14,329 nucleotides of DNA from an uncultured bacterium (GCA_900551965.1 URYF01000038.1:1-14329); one strand, 5' to 3'; shown: positions 1 through 7,418, counted from the first letter of the stretch. The notes: generated from the sequence alone by a model not told the origin. Translations and numbers: made by a program.

Positions 1-1073
1 GCAGATTCAACAGCTTTTGGGTCAAAAGCTTTTACCTTTGCACCTTTTTGAAGTAACGCATTTATAATTGTAATTGCAGGGGCTTCACGCATATCATCTG
101 TTTTTGGTTTGAACGCAAGTCCCCAAACTGCAAAAGTTTTTCCTGTTAAATCTTCACCAAATTGTTTTGTAATTTTGGCAACAAAAAGGCTTCTTTGTCT
201 TTTGTTAGTATTATCAGCGGCTTTAATAATCGCCATATCGCAATCATTTTCGGCCCCTGTTTTAATCAAGGCTTTAACGTCTTTAGGGAAACAGCTTCCG
301 CCATAGCCAAGCCCCGGGAATAAGAATTTGTTACCGATACGGCTGTCAGTTGTAATACCTGCACGCACCATTTCAGCATCAGCACCAACTTTCTCACAAA
401 GATTAGCAACCTCATTCATAAACGAAATCTTTGTAGCAAGGAAAGAATTTGCTGCATATTTTGTCATTTCAGCAGATTTCACATCCATAACAATAACTCT
501 ATTTCCGGTTCTGAAAAACGGTGAATATATTTCCTGCATAATAAGGGTTGCTTTATCTGAATTTGAACCGATTACAACTCTATCCGGGTGCAAAAAGTCA
601 TCTACAGCATTACCCTGTTTTAAAAATTCAGGATTTGAAACAACATCAAACGGGTGAGTTGTGTGTTGTTTAATAAGTTCAGTAACTTTTTCTGCAGTAC
701 CGACAGGAACAGTGGATTTGTCAACAATAACCTTATAACCATTCATAGATTTAGCAATTTGTTCAGCGACTTTTAAAACGTATTGCAAATCACAAGAACC
801 GTCTTCACCTTGAGGTGTTCCAACAGCGATAAAACAAACCTCAGAGTCTTTAACGGCTTTATCTAGGTCTGATGAGAATGCTAAACGATTTTCTAAAACA
901 TTGGATTTGACAAGTTCCTCAAGCCCGGGTTCATAAATCGGGATTATACCGTTTTCAAGTTGTTTAAGTTTTTCAAGGTTGTTATCGATACAGATAACAT
1001 CGTTACCCATATCCGCAAGACAAGCCCCAGCCACAAGCCCGACATATCCTGTCCCTATTACACATATTTTCAT
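1..1073 (-). CDS. ugd: UDP-glucose 6-dehydrogenase (3' end cut by window edge)
   Basis: This enzyme oxidises UDP-glucose to UDP-glucuronate in the cytoplasm using two NAD+, supplying acidic sugar for capsule or other surface glycans. I translated the minus strand from the ATG at 1073 and read 357 codons without a stop. The N-terminus has the NAD-binding GTGYVG loop (residues 7-12). The family signature EMTKYAAN carries the conserved lysine at residue 205, and GYGGSCFPKD carries the catalytic cysteine at residue 261. The last visible residues (FDPKA region) lie in the C-terminal UDP-binding domain, so roughly 80-90 residues are missing compared with the usual 430-450. An AGGAG site lies just upstream of the ATG. 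The gene follows the GT8-FkbM gene after 15 bases and is probably the third gene of that operon. A GDP-mannose dehydrogenase is the nearest alternative, but the motifs fit Ugd/TuaD best. Confidence 0.93.
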   Translation of the reverse strand, partial: MKICVIGTGYVGLVAGACLADMGNDVICIDNNLEKLKQLENGIIPIYEPGLEELVKSNVLENRLAFSSDLDKAVKDSEVCFIAVGTPQGEDGSCDLQYVLKVAEQIAKSMNGYKVIVDKSTVPVGTAEKVTELIKQHTTHPFDVVSNPEFLKQGNAVDDFLHPDRVVIGSNSDKATLIMQEIYSPFFRTGNRVIVMDVKSAEMTKYAANSFLATKISFMNEVANLCEKVGADAEMVRAGITTDSRIGNKFLFPGLGYGGSCFPKDVKALIKTGAENDCDMAIIKAADNTNKRQRSLFVAKITKQFGEDLTGKTFAVWGLAFKPKTDDMREAPAITIINALLQKGAKVKAFDPKAVES

Positions 1074-1088
1074 TATTATCTCCTTACT

Positions 1089-3134
1089 TTATTCACAAAT
1101 TAATAATGTTTCACCTCTGACACCACCGTCATTTGGACGAACGATTTTTAACGAATATCCAAGATCAAGTGATTCAATAAATGGTTTTATATTGAAGAAA
1201 TCGTCTGCATTATGATAAATACTTAATAACAAGGTAGGTTTTTGAGTTTTAATAGTATTTAGTGCACCTCTTAAGAACTCTTGTTCAAAACCTTCAATAT
1301 CAACCTTTATTAATCCTACTTTCAGATTATGTTCTTCGACAAACTTATCAAGAGTAGTAATGTGTATAGATTCTTTTTGTAAATTTTCATGCAGAACTCT
1401 ATTGATAGAACTTGCAGAAGAGTCAATATTTATTTCCAGAACCTCATCTTTTGAACCAAGCCCAAGTTTTACAGGTACAATATTTTTAGACTCATTTAAC
1501 TTAATAGTTTCAAGCATCATATTATAATTTTGAGTAGTGGGTTCAAACGTATAAACATTTCCATTTGTATATGGAGAAAATACAATCGCGCTATCTCCAA
1601 TAAAACCACCTGCATCAATAATATCTTTATCTTTAAAAGAATCTATATTTTTTAAATCACCCAGTTGATGTTTATAATAAAAAACACTGGATTCAAAATG
1701 TTTTATAGGCAATAAATATTGTTTATAAGCCCATACCTCATCAGATATTTTTATTATTTGAGAGTGAAATTCTTTTTTTAAATTTTTGAATTGTTTTATT
1801 TCTTCTTCTGTAAAAATATCGAACCTTGCATTATTTGAAGTTGCAATTTGCTGAACTCTTGATAATATTTTAGAAACACAATCAATACTGTTATCATCTA
1901 AATTTTTAATAAGATTTTGATAAAGTTTAAGAAAGTTTTCTTTATCAATCTGCTCATAAAGCTCTCTACAACGTTCTTTTTCAAACCTACTTGATAATTT
2001 TTGAGATTCAAAAATTGTTTCAATATAATTACGAGTGCTTTTTAATTCTTCCTGGCACTTTTCAAACCTGGATTCAAAAATATCTTTTGTTTGGTCTTTC
2101 AACATCTTGACTTGTTTTTCGACCCCTTGAATTTGATTTTTTAAAGAAAGCTCAAACTCTTTTCTTTTATTCTTAATCTTAATTTTCACCCCGCAAAAAG
2201 TGATAACCTTGTGCACTCCAACATTAGTCACCTGAAAAACTTGTTTAATCCGCGGATATTTTTTTCTATAGGTTTTATATATTTCTTTGTAGTAAGGGGA
2301 CATTTTTGCATAACGCCACCAGTATTTTGATAACATAACACTATCACAGTTCCAAGGTTTTCTTTGATCTGCATAATGAATAATAACAGGATTTTTCAAC
2401 GCATTTTTTATATTCTCATCGCCATAAATTTCTGCCAATTTTTTATATTCTGATCTTTTAGGCTTTTGAAAATTATCATACTTTGTCATTAAATTATATT
2501 TCAGATCTAAGTGCTTAATATTATTGTAAAATGCAACATTGATTACATCTTGATCCATAGAAGAAAAATTTTGCATTGACAACTCAAACAATTTTTCACT
2601 TAAATTATCTTCTCTAATTTTTGCAAGATTCCATAATGTAACCCCTGCGTTTATATATTGAGAGGTTTCCGGCAGCCCAATACTTTTATAATATTTAAGA
2701 TTATACTTTTTCATGATATATGTTGCAGCCTTAACTCCGGCAATATAATTATCCCCTAGCTCAATATCATACAACTCTGATAAATCTTTATTTATAATCA
2801 CATCGACATCTAAATAAATAGATTTGTCATAACTCCTTAGCAGTTCAGCAGCTCTCAAACGATAATAAGTAGGCGAAGTTATATGTCTGATACTCATTGT
2901 ATGATTTTGAAAATCTTCCCGCATTTCAACAAATTTTATAGAAGTATTTTTATATTTTTTTTCTAAATCATAAAAATAGTTTGACGTCTTTTCCTCAAAT
3001 TCCTTCGGAACAAGCAGAAAAAATTTATATATAGTTTTATCATTTTTATTTTCTAACGCTGATAAAATTGTTATATACATATATTTTGCATAATTCTCAT
3101 CAGCAGCAAGAATTATCGGGATTTCAACAACCAT
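1089..3134 (-). CDS. GT8 glycosyltransferase - coiled coil - FkbM-type methyltransferase fusion
   Basis: This is a 681-residue bifunctional enzyme, probably for surface glycan synthesis. Residues 1-290 are a GT8 (LgtC/glycogenin-like) transferase. They have the N-terminal IPIILAADENY strand, a metal-binding DVD at 109-111 inside YLDVDVIINKDL, and the family motif HYADQRKPW at 253-261 that contacts the nucleotide sugar. Residues about 325-465 are charged and helical, probably coiled coil. Residues about 500-681 match the FkbM methyltransferase family, with a SAM-binding IIDAGGFIGDSA (505-516), the acidic VYTFEP (527-532) and LIKVDIEGFE (608-617). FkbM-type enzymes usually O-methylate sugars or glycan ends, so the protein may add a sugar and cap or modify it. 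No signal peptide or membrane helix is seen, so it is probably cytoplasmic. The ATG has AAGGAG upstream and overlaps the stop of the GT2 gene by one base (TAATG), indicating translational coupling. Substrates are unknown. Confidence 0.88.
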   Translation of the reverse strand: MVVEIPIILAADENYAKYMYITILSALENKNDKTIYKFFLLVPKEFEEKTSNYFYDLEKKYKNTSIKFVEMREDFQNHTMSIRHITSPTYYRLRAAELLRSYDKSIYLDVDVIINKDLSELYDIELGDNYIAGVKAATYIMKKYNLKYYKSIGLPETSQYINAGVTLWNLAKIREDNLSEKLFELSMQNFSSMDQDVINVAFYNNIKHLDLKYNLMTKYDNFQKPKRSEYKKLAEIYGDENIKNALKNPVIIHYADQRKPWNCDSVMLSKYWWRYAKMSPYYKEIYKTYRKKYPRIKQVFQVTNVGVHKVITFCGVKIKIKNKRKEFELSLKNQIQGVEKQVKMLKDQTKDIFESRFEKCQEELKSTRNYIETIFESQKLSSRFEKERCRELYEQIDKENFLKLYQNLIKNLDDNSIDCVSKILSRVQQIATSNNARFDIFTEEEIKQFKNLKKEFHSQIIKISDEVWAYKQYLLPIKHFESSVFYYKHQLGDLKNIDSFKDKDIIDAGGFIGDSAIVFSPYTNGNVYTFEPTTQNYNMMLETIKLNESKNIVPVKLGLGSKDEVLEINIDSSASSINRVLHENLQKESIHITTLDKFVEEHNLKVGLIKVDIEGFEQEFLRGALNTIKTQKPTLLLSIYHNADDFFNIKPFIESLDLGYSLKIVRPNDGGVRGETLLICE

Positions 3135-4138
3135 TATTTCTCCTTATTTGTTAACCTGATTTTTATGTGGAAAATATATAAATATTTTTCACCATTTTGT
3201 TTTTCTATTGTAAAAAATCTTCTTATAATAACCTTTTTCAAAAAACTCTTTATAAAATCGTTATAATAAAACTCCGGCTCTAAACTTCTAATTATATCCA
3301 AATCCATTAAGTTAACTGTTTTTACAAGCTGTATAATAACAGGTAGGTTATAATGCTCGTATTGATAAGAAAAAATTTCTCTATAGTACCGGCTATTAAT
3401 CCTTTTACAAATATTTGTATGGACTTTATTCCAGCCCTCAATTTTAGAAAGATTTAAACAATATTCCAACCCTTTTAACCAGTCAAAAACTTTTTTAGAA
3501 TCTGTAGTTTTGCCGTTTCTTGATTCATAATATTGGTATGTTATATCAGGAATTGCATAAAATCTTTTTACCAATTTCATAACACTTAAAAAAAACGGAG
3601 GATCTTGAAATCTGCGAAAATCTGGAAAATATAAATTATTAGATTTGATAAATTCCGAATCATAAATATATCTTTGATAAAAATAATCATATTGATAATC
3701 AGAAAAATTTATCCAGCCTTCTTCTTTAAAAATACTATCAGGACTTCCTGATTTTATTTCACCATTATCCAATACACTCAATGAGCCGCCGCAAACCTTT
3801 GCATTTTGAACTTTTGCACTATCATATAAACGCTGCAGAATATTATTATTCGGATACAAATCATCAGGATCTATAAATGCCAAAAATTCACCGGTTGAAA
3901 TTTTTATTCCGTTATTTCTTGCAGGTCCCGCACCTTGATTCTTTTGAGTTAGAACCTTTATTCTGGAATCAGATGCAGCATATTCATTTAAAATATCCAG
4001 AGAATTATCAGTTGAACCGTCATTTATACAGATTATTTCTATATCCTTTAAAGTCTGACTTATACAGCTTTCAAGGCAATATTTCAGACACTCGCCGACA
4101 TTATATATCGGCACTATAACACTCACTTTTGGTCTCAT
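3134..4138 (-). CDS. GT2 family glycosyltransferase
   Basis: This is a 334-residue GT-A fold transferase that moves a sugar from a nucleotide donor to a growing surface glycan at the cytoplasmic side. The N-terminus has the classic GT2 pattern: KVSVIVPIYNVGECLKYCLES, then INDGSTDNS (DGSTD at residues 40-44) for the nucleotide, GAGPARNNGI, and FIDPDD (DPDD at 90-93) as the metal-binding motif. The C-terminal 200 residues are not diagnostic and no transmembrane segment is evident. It ends in a basic IKIRLTNK stretch resembling the linker of the next gene. I chose the ATG at 4138 because AAGGA lies seven bases upstream. An in-frame ATG at 4165 would add nine residues but has no visible ribosome binding site. 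It is the first gene of the leftward operon and is translationally coupled to the GT8-FkbM gene. Donor and acceptor are unknown. Confidence 0.9.
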   Translation of the reverse strand: MRPKVSVIVPIYNVGECLKYCLESCISQTLKDIEIICINDGSTDNSLDILNEYAASDSRIKVLTQKNQGAGPARNNGIKISTGEFLAFIDPDDLYPNNNILQRLYDSAKVQNAKVCGGSLSVLDNGEIKSGSPDSIFKEEGWINFSDYQYDYFYQRYIYDSEFIKSNNLYFPDFRRFQDPPFFLSVMKLVKRFYAIPDITYQYYESRNGKTTDSKKVFDWLKGLEYCLNLSKIEGWNKVHTNICKRINSRYYREIFSYQYEHYNLPVIIQLVKTVNLMDLDIIRSLEPEFYYNDFIKSFLKKVIIRRFFTIEKQNGEKYLYIFHIKIRLTNKEK

Positions 4139-4145
4139 TCTTAAT

Positions 4146-4150
4146 TCCTT
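4146..4150 (-). promoter_or_regulatory. Ribosome binding site deciding the GT2 start
   Basis: AAGGA on the minus strand lies seven bases before the ATG at 4138. The in-frame ATG at 4165 has no comparable site. This is why the shorter protein is preferred; beginning at VSVIVP with only a few leading residues is also normal for GT2 enzymes. Confidence 0.6.
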
Positions 4151-4241
4151 AAACAACGTATCCATAACAAGATTTGCTATAAATACCAGAAAAATAATCT
4201 CTTCCTTTTCTTTTCTGTATAATCATTAAATCAAAAAAATA

Positions 4242-4254
4242 AGTGTTTGACACT
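4242..4254. promoter_or_regulatory. Operator-like inverted repeat in divergent promoter region
   Basis: AGTGT-TTG-ACACT is a perfect five-base inverted repeat with a three-base centre. It sits in the intergenic region between the leftward glycan operon and the rightward dehydrogenase operon. It contains TTGACA (4247-4252), a perfect -35 box on the plus strand. A repressor bound here would cover that box. A TATAAT also occurs at 4218-4223 on the plus strand but has no good -35. No regulator gene is nearby. The arms are short, so chance occurrence is possible. Confidence 0.3.
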
Positions 4255-4299
4255 CGATTATTAAGTTATATTTACCGCATTATTAATTTGTGCTAAAAT
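4247..4299 (+). promoter_or_regulatory. Candidate promoter(s) of the dehydrogenase operon
   Basis: Two overlapping candidates are visible. The first is TTGACA at 4247-4252, followed by a weak -10 around 4269-4274 (TATTTA). The second is TTTACC at 4271-4276, 17 bases before an extended -10 TG-C-TAAAAT at 4291-4299. The second has better elements together but would leave a leader of only about 11 bases before the ATG at 4317. I cannot decide between them. Confidence 0.35.
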
Positions 4300-4305
4300 T
4301 TATCC

Positions 4306-4310
4306 GGAGG
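4306..4310 (+). promoter_or_regulatory. Ribosome binding site deciding the first dehydrogenase start
   Basis: GGAGG lies six bases before the ATG at 4317. An in-frame ATG at 4290 lies upstream of this site and overlaps the candidate -10 element, so it is unlikely to be used. Confidence 0.65.
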
Positions 4311-4316
4311 TTTCTT

Positions 4317-5300
4317 ATGAAAGCGGCAGAAATTGAAAAAGATATTCTTGTTATTAAAGAAAGAGAAAACGAAAAATTAAATAACCGAAAAGGCGCCATT
4401 GTAAAAGTTTTGGGCTGCGGATTATGCGGCTCTGATATTGTAAAATTAAAACAACATCTTGCAAAACAAGGAACCGTTTTAGGACACGAAATTGTTGCAA
4501 AAATTGTTGAAATTGACTCTGATACAGATTTCAAAAAAGACGATGTAATAATTTCATCACACCATATTCCCTGCGGAAAATGCGAATACTGCAAAAACGG
4601 AAATGTTTCAATGTGCAGACACTTCAAAGAAACTAATATAAAACCCGGCGGATTTAGTGAATTGGTTTTCGTTTCAGAAGAACATTTGCAAAATGTCGCA
4701 TACTTAAAACCTTCAAACCTAACAAACGTTGAAGCCTCTTTCTATGAACCTCTAGGCTGCTGCATAAGAGCCGTAAAACGTGCAGCCCTGCGTGAACATT
4801 CAACCGTACTTGTAATAGGATTAGGCTCTGTAGGAATATTAATGGCTCAAGCTTTGAAAGCCTCTGGAATGAACGTTATCGGCTGTGATTTAATATCCTC
4901 AAGAGTCGAAACATTAAAAAGCATTGGAATTGAAGCATTTAAAGTTCCTGAAATGTGCGAAAGCATAAAAGTTGACGCAGTTTTTATGACATCAGGCTCT
5001 GACAAAGCTATCGATACAGCTTTAAAATTTGTTCGTGACGGCGGCAAAATTCTAGTATTTTCAAGCACACCGAACAATTTCGGGTATGCAAATAATGAAA
5101 TCTACTATCGTGAATTAACAGTCCTTGGAAGTTATTCCCCATCACCAAAAGATTTAAAAGATTCTCTGGATTTACTCGCTAAAAAAGAAGTTAAAGTTTC
5201 AGGGTTATCAACCGAATACCCGCTTGATAAAGCCCAAAAAGCAATCAACGACACTATTGAAAATAAAATAATGAAAGCTTATATAAAAATTTCAGAATAG
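4317..5300 (+). CDS. Zinc-dependent medium-chain alcohol/polyol dehydrogenase
   Basis: This is a 327-residue cytoplasmic oxidoreductase of the zinc-containing MDR superfamily (sorbitol/threonine dehydrogenase-like), interconverting an alcohol or polyol and a carbonyl. Catalytic zinc ligands are visible as C37 in GLCGSD, H57-E58 in GHE and E144 in YEPLG. The structural zinc loop has C86, C89, C92 and C100. The Rossmann loop is GLGSVG (168-173), and the following strand ends in D191 (IGCDL), the acidic residue that usually selects NAD(H) over NADP(H). The N-terminal catalytic domain is a little short for the family (often 340-350 in total). The ATG at 4317 is chosen for its GGAGG site. A second MDR gene follows after 15 bases, so the two are co-transcribed and may act on the same or sequential substrates. 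The substrate cannot be named from the sequence. Confidence 0.88.
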   Translation: MKAAEIEKDILVIKERENEKLNNRKGAIVKVLGCGLCGSDIVKLKQHLAKQGTVLGHEIVAKIVEIDSDTDFKKDDVIISSHHIPCGKCEYCKNGNVSMCRHFKETNIKPGGFSELVFVSEEHLQNVAYLKPSNLTNVEASFYEPLGCCIRAVKRAALREHSTVLVIGLGSVGILMAQALKASGMNVIGCDLISSRVETLKSIGIEAFKVPEMCESIKVDAVFMTSGSDKAIDTALKFVRDGGKILVFSSTPNNFGYANNEIYYRELTVLGSYSPSPKDLKDSLDLLAKKEVKVSGLSTEYPLDKAQKAINDTIENKIMKAYIKISE

Positions 5301-5315
5301 ACAGGATTGAAGATT

Positions 5316-6353
5316 ATGAAAGCAATACAATATTACGCACCAAAAGATATAAGATTTGAAAATGTAATGGTTAAGCCACCTGAAGAAGGAGAAGTTGTAG
5401 TAAAGGTTATGGCAGCTTTAACCTGCGGGACCGATGTTAAAACATTCAGAAGAGGTCACCCTGTTTTGATAAAAGAAGTTCCATCAGGATTTGGACACGA
5501 GTTTTCGGGAATTGTTGAAAAAATCGGACGAAATATTGAAGGCTTTAAGGTTGGCGACCGGGTTGTCGCAGCTAATTCCGCACCTTGCGGGGAATGCTTT
5601 TATTGTAAGCGCGAAGAGTATAATTTATGCGAAAATTTAAACCTGCTAAATGGAGCTTATGCTCAATACATAACCGTTCCGGCTCGCATTGTTAAAAAAA
5701 ATATGCTTATTTTACCGGATAATTTAAGTTTTGAAAAAGCCGCATTCTGTGAACCATTGGCAAATGTTGTTCACGGAGCAGAAAGAACCGGAATAAAACC
5801 GGGTGACAGCGTTGGAATTATCGGTATAGGCCCTATAGGTTTGATGTTTGCAAGAATAGCAAAACTTATGGGCGCCCGTGTTATTGTTGCAGGACGAAAC
5901 CCAATAAAACTAAAAGCTGCAGAAGATTTTGCTCAAGCTGACGAGATTATTGACCTAAAAAAATACCCGACCCCTGTCAAAATTTTCAAAGAATTTTCAG
6001 CAGAAGGCAAAGGGCTTGATATCGCAGTTGAATGCGTCGGACTTCCTGAAATTTGGGAGCAGATTTTTGACTGTGTAAGACCCGGCGGCACTGTTCATTT
6101 TTTCGGAGGCTGTAAATCCGGTTCAAAAGTAAGTTTTGACACCACAAAAATGCACTACGGCGATATTAAAATGATGAGCGTTTTCCACCATACCCCAAAA
6201 TATTTCAGAATGGCTCTTGATTATATCGCATCAGGCAATGTCGAAGTTGAAAAATTAATAACAGATACCCTGCCGCTTGAAAAAGTTGAATACGCAATGA
6301 ATGAACATATTCAAGGCAAAGCTATAAAATTTTTAATAAATCCTTGGGCTTAA
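5316..6353 (+). CDS. Second zinc-dependent medium-chain dehydrogenase
   Basis: This is a 345-residue zinc MDR oxidoreductase, cytoplasmic, related to but clearly diverged from the preceding gene. Catalytic zinc ligands are C37 (TCGTD), H61-E62 (FGHEFSG) and E146 (CEPLA). The structural zinc cysteines are C91, C94, C97 and C105. The nucleotide loop is GIGPIG (170-175). After the second strand the sequence is VAGRNPIK, with Gly-Arg where NAD-dependent enzymes carry Asp or Glu, which suggests NADP(H) preference. A TTG at 5307 would extend the protein by three residues, but AGGA at 5303-5306 touches that codon and is nine bases from the ATG at 5316, which I prefer. Its neighbours are the first MDR gene upstream and a radical SAM gene 63 bases downstream. 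L-threonine, sorbitol or inositol-related dehydrogenases are possible; I cannot choose. Confidence 0.88.
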   Translation: MKAIQYYAPKDIRFENVMVKPPEEGEVVVKVMAALTCGTDVKTFRRGHPVLIKEVPSGFGHEFSGIVEKIGRNIEGFKVGDRVVAANSAPCGECFYCKREEYNLCENLNLLNGAYAQYITVPARIVKKNMLILPDNLSFEKAAFCEPLANVVHGAERTGIKPGDSVGIIGIGPIGLMFARIAKLMGARVIVAGRNPIKLKAAEDFAQADEIIDLKKYPTPVKIFKEFSAEGKGLDIAVECVGLPEIWEQIFDCVRPGGTVHFFGGCKSGSKVSFDTTKMHYGDIKMMSVFHHTPKYFRMALDYIASGNVEVEKLITDTLPLEKVEYAMNEHIQGKAIKFLINPWA

Positions 6354-6366
6354 ATTTTGACTGCAC

Positions 6367-6395
6367 TTGCAAAATAAATGTGTGTGTACGATAAT
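6367..6395 (+). promoter_or_regulatory. Candidate internal promoter before the radical SAM gene
   Basis: TTGCAA (6367-6372) is followed after 17 bases by GATAAT (6390-6395), matching the housekeeping consensus at 4/6 and 5/6. Transcription would start near 6402 and leave a leader of about 15 bases that still includes the GAAAGG site. This would let the radical SAM, tagged protein and acyl-CoA synthetase genes be expressed apart from the dehydrogenases. Confidence 0.4.
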
Positions 6396-6404
6396 ATTGT
6401 TACT

Positions 6405-6410
6405 GAAAGG
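6405..6410 (+). promoter_or_regulatory. Ribosome binding site deciding the radical SAM start
   Basis: GAAAGG is six bases before the ATG at 6417. An in-frame ATG at 6378 lies upstream of the -10 element of the candidate promoter and has no such site, and the 13 extra residues it would add look unlike a protein of this family. Confidence 0.6.
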
Positions 6411-6416
6411 TGCGAC

Positions 6417-7034
6417 ATGTCAAATATTTTAGTTTATTCGTTGGAAGGCAAAATTTATATTAATCTGACAAACAGATGTACAAATGATTGTATTTTTTGT
6501 TTAAGAAAAGATAAGGATGATGTGTGCGGACAAAAATTATGGCTTGATAGCGAAAATTTCACTACAAATGATGTCATTGCACAGTTAAAAAATTTTGAAA
6601 TTTCAAAAGAAGTTGTTTTTTGCGGATACGGTGAACCGTTATTAAAACTGGATATTCTGAAAGAAACAGCAAAATACATTAAAGAAAATTATCCGGACAC
6701 AAAAATTAGAATAAACACAAACGGACATGCAAATTTTGTTTATAAAAAAAATATAATTCCTGAATTAAAAGGAATTATTGATGAGATTTCCGTAAGTCTA
6801 AACGGAGCAACATCAGAAGAATATGATGAATTATCACAGCCAAAATTTGAAGGAGCGTATGAAGAAGTCAAAAAATTCGTTAAATGTTGTTCTGAGGAAG
6901 GAATAAAAACAGATACGTCTATAGTTGACGGTTACAAGGGCAGAAGACTTGATATTCAAAAATGTGAACAAATATCAAAAGCTCTGGGTGCCGAATTAAG
7001 AGTGAGAGAGTGGATTGTAAACGGGTATTCATAA
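6417..7034 (+). CDS. Radical SAM protein, TatD-linked type
   Basis: This is a 205-residue iron-sulfur enzyme predicted to cleave S-adenosylmethionine and start radical chemistry on an unknown substrate. The cluster motif C21-x3-C25-x2-C28 lies in NLTNRCTNDCIFCLRK, followed by LWL (41-43). This N-terminal pattern closely resembles the TatD-associated radical SAM family (TIGR04038-type) as I recall it. FCGYGEPLL (68-76) is the GGEP-like SAM-binding strand, and RINTNGHAN and ISVSLNGAT are further core barrel strands. The length is typical of that short family and there is no SPASM or other C-terminal cluster domain. In the family the gene is normally beside or fused to a tatD nuclease gene, but none is present in this window. 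It lies 63 bases after the MDR pair and 13 bases before a tagged small protein. Function is unknown. Confidence 0.85.
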   Translation: MSNILVYSLEGKIYINLTNRCTNDCIFCLRKDKDDVCGQKLWLDSENFTTNDVIAQLKNFEISKEVVFCGYGEPLLKLDILKETAKYIKENYPDTKIRINTNGHANFVYKKNIIPELKGIIDEISVSLNGATSEEYDELSQPKFEGAYEEVKKFVKCCSEEGIKTDTSIVDGYKGRRLDIQKCEQISKALGAELRVREWIVNGYS

Positions 7035-7047
7035 CGAAAGGATTATC

Positions 7048-7401
7048 ATGAAAGTTCAAAACATCTCTAATCAGCAAAATTTCAACGGGGCTGTACACAA
7101 CAAATTGTTTACTACTGTCCATAATGCAAAAATAAATAAAACATTAAAAGCAGTACAAATAGAAGACAAAAACTATGATTTATTTTTCACCCATATCGGA
7201 GAAAATATAGGAATTACGGCACAAGCAGCCAAAGATATAAATTCTGAAATCGCACCAAAGATTACAACAGTTGTAAAAGGAACTCAAACTTCATTTGAAA
7301 AAGCTGTAAAAACGACAATGCAAACATACGAAGATATTGTAAACGAAACAAATAAAGCAAAACAAGCTCAAATATTCTGGGCAAGTCGAAGAAATTACTA
7401 A
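7048..7401 (+). CDS. Small uncharacterised protein with N-terminal F-x-G tag (first of tandem pair)
   Basis: This 117-residue protein belongs to no family I recognise. It opens with MKVQNISNQQNFNG, a polar stretch ending in NFNG at residues 11-14. A similar opening occurs in the next gene and in the gene at 13723. A YDLF motif sits at 43-46 after DKN, and the C-terminal half is a likely amphipathic helix (about 75-110). There is no signal peptide, membrane helix or cysteine. AAAGGA upstream of the ATG and close spacing (13 bases before, 17 after) place it firmly in the operon. Shared landmarks with the following protein (M-K/Q-VQ-x-IS, F-x-G, YDLF, a late TYE/NYE) suggest an old tandem duplication. 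Its presence between a radical SAM enzyme and an acyl-CoA synthetase may be incidental. No function is assigned. Confidence 0.75.
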   Translation: MKVQNISNQQNFNGAVHNKLFTTVHNAKINKTLKAVQIEDKNYDLFFTHIGENIGITAQAAKDINSEIAPKITTVVKGTQTSFEKAVKTTMQTYEDIVNETNKAKQAQIFWASRRNY

Positions 7402-7418
7402 ATAACGGAGTATCAATT

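Noticed and set aside
109..1215. Plus-strand open frames at 109-306, 328-657 and 979-1215
   Set aside because: They run antisense to ugd and the GT8-FkbM gene, which have clear family motifs; these frames have no ribosome sites or recognisable motifs.
3877..4119. Plus-strand frame inside the GT2 gene
   Set aside because: It is antisense to the most conserved part of the GT2 domain, so it is a shadow frame.
4218..4223. Perfect TATAAT on the plus strand as the operon promoter
   Set aside because: No reasonable -35 box lies 16-18 bases upstream; it is mentioned only as part of the control region.
6354..6375. Weak hairpin ATTTTG...CAAAAT after the second dehydrogenase gene
   Set aside because: The stem is six A/T-rich pairs with a ten-base loop and no T run, so it is not a convincing terminator.
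4283..7122. Minus-strand frames at 4283-4627, 4847-5077, 6455-6679 and 6919-7122
   Set aside because: They overlap conserved dehydrogenase, radical SAM or tagged-protein coding sequence and have no supporting start signals.
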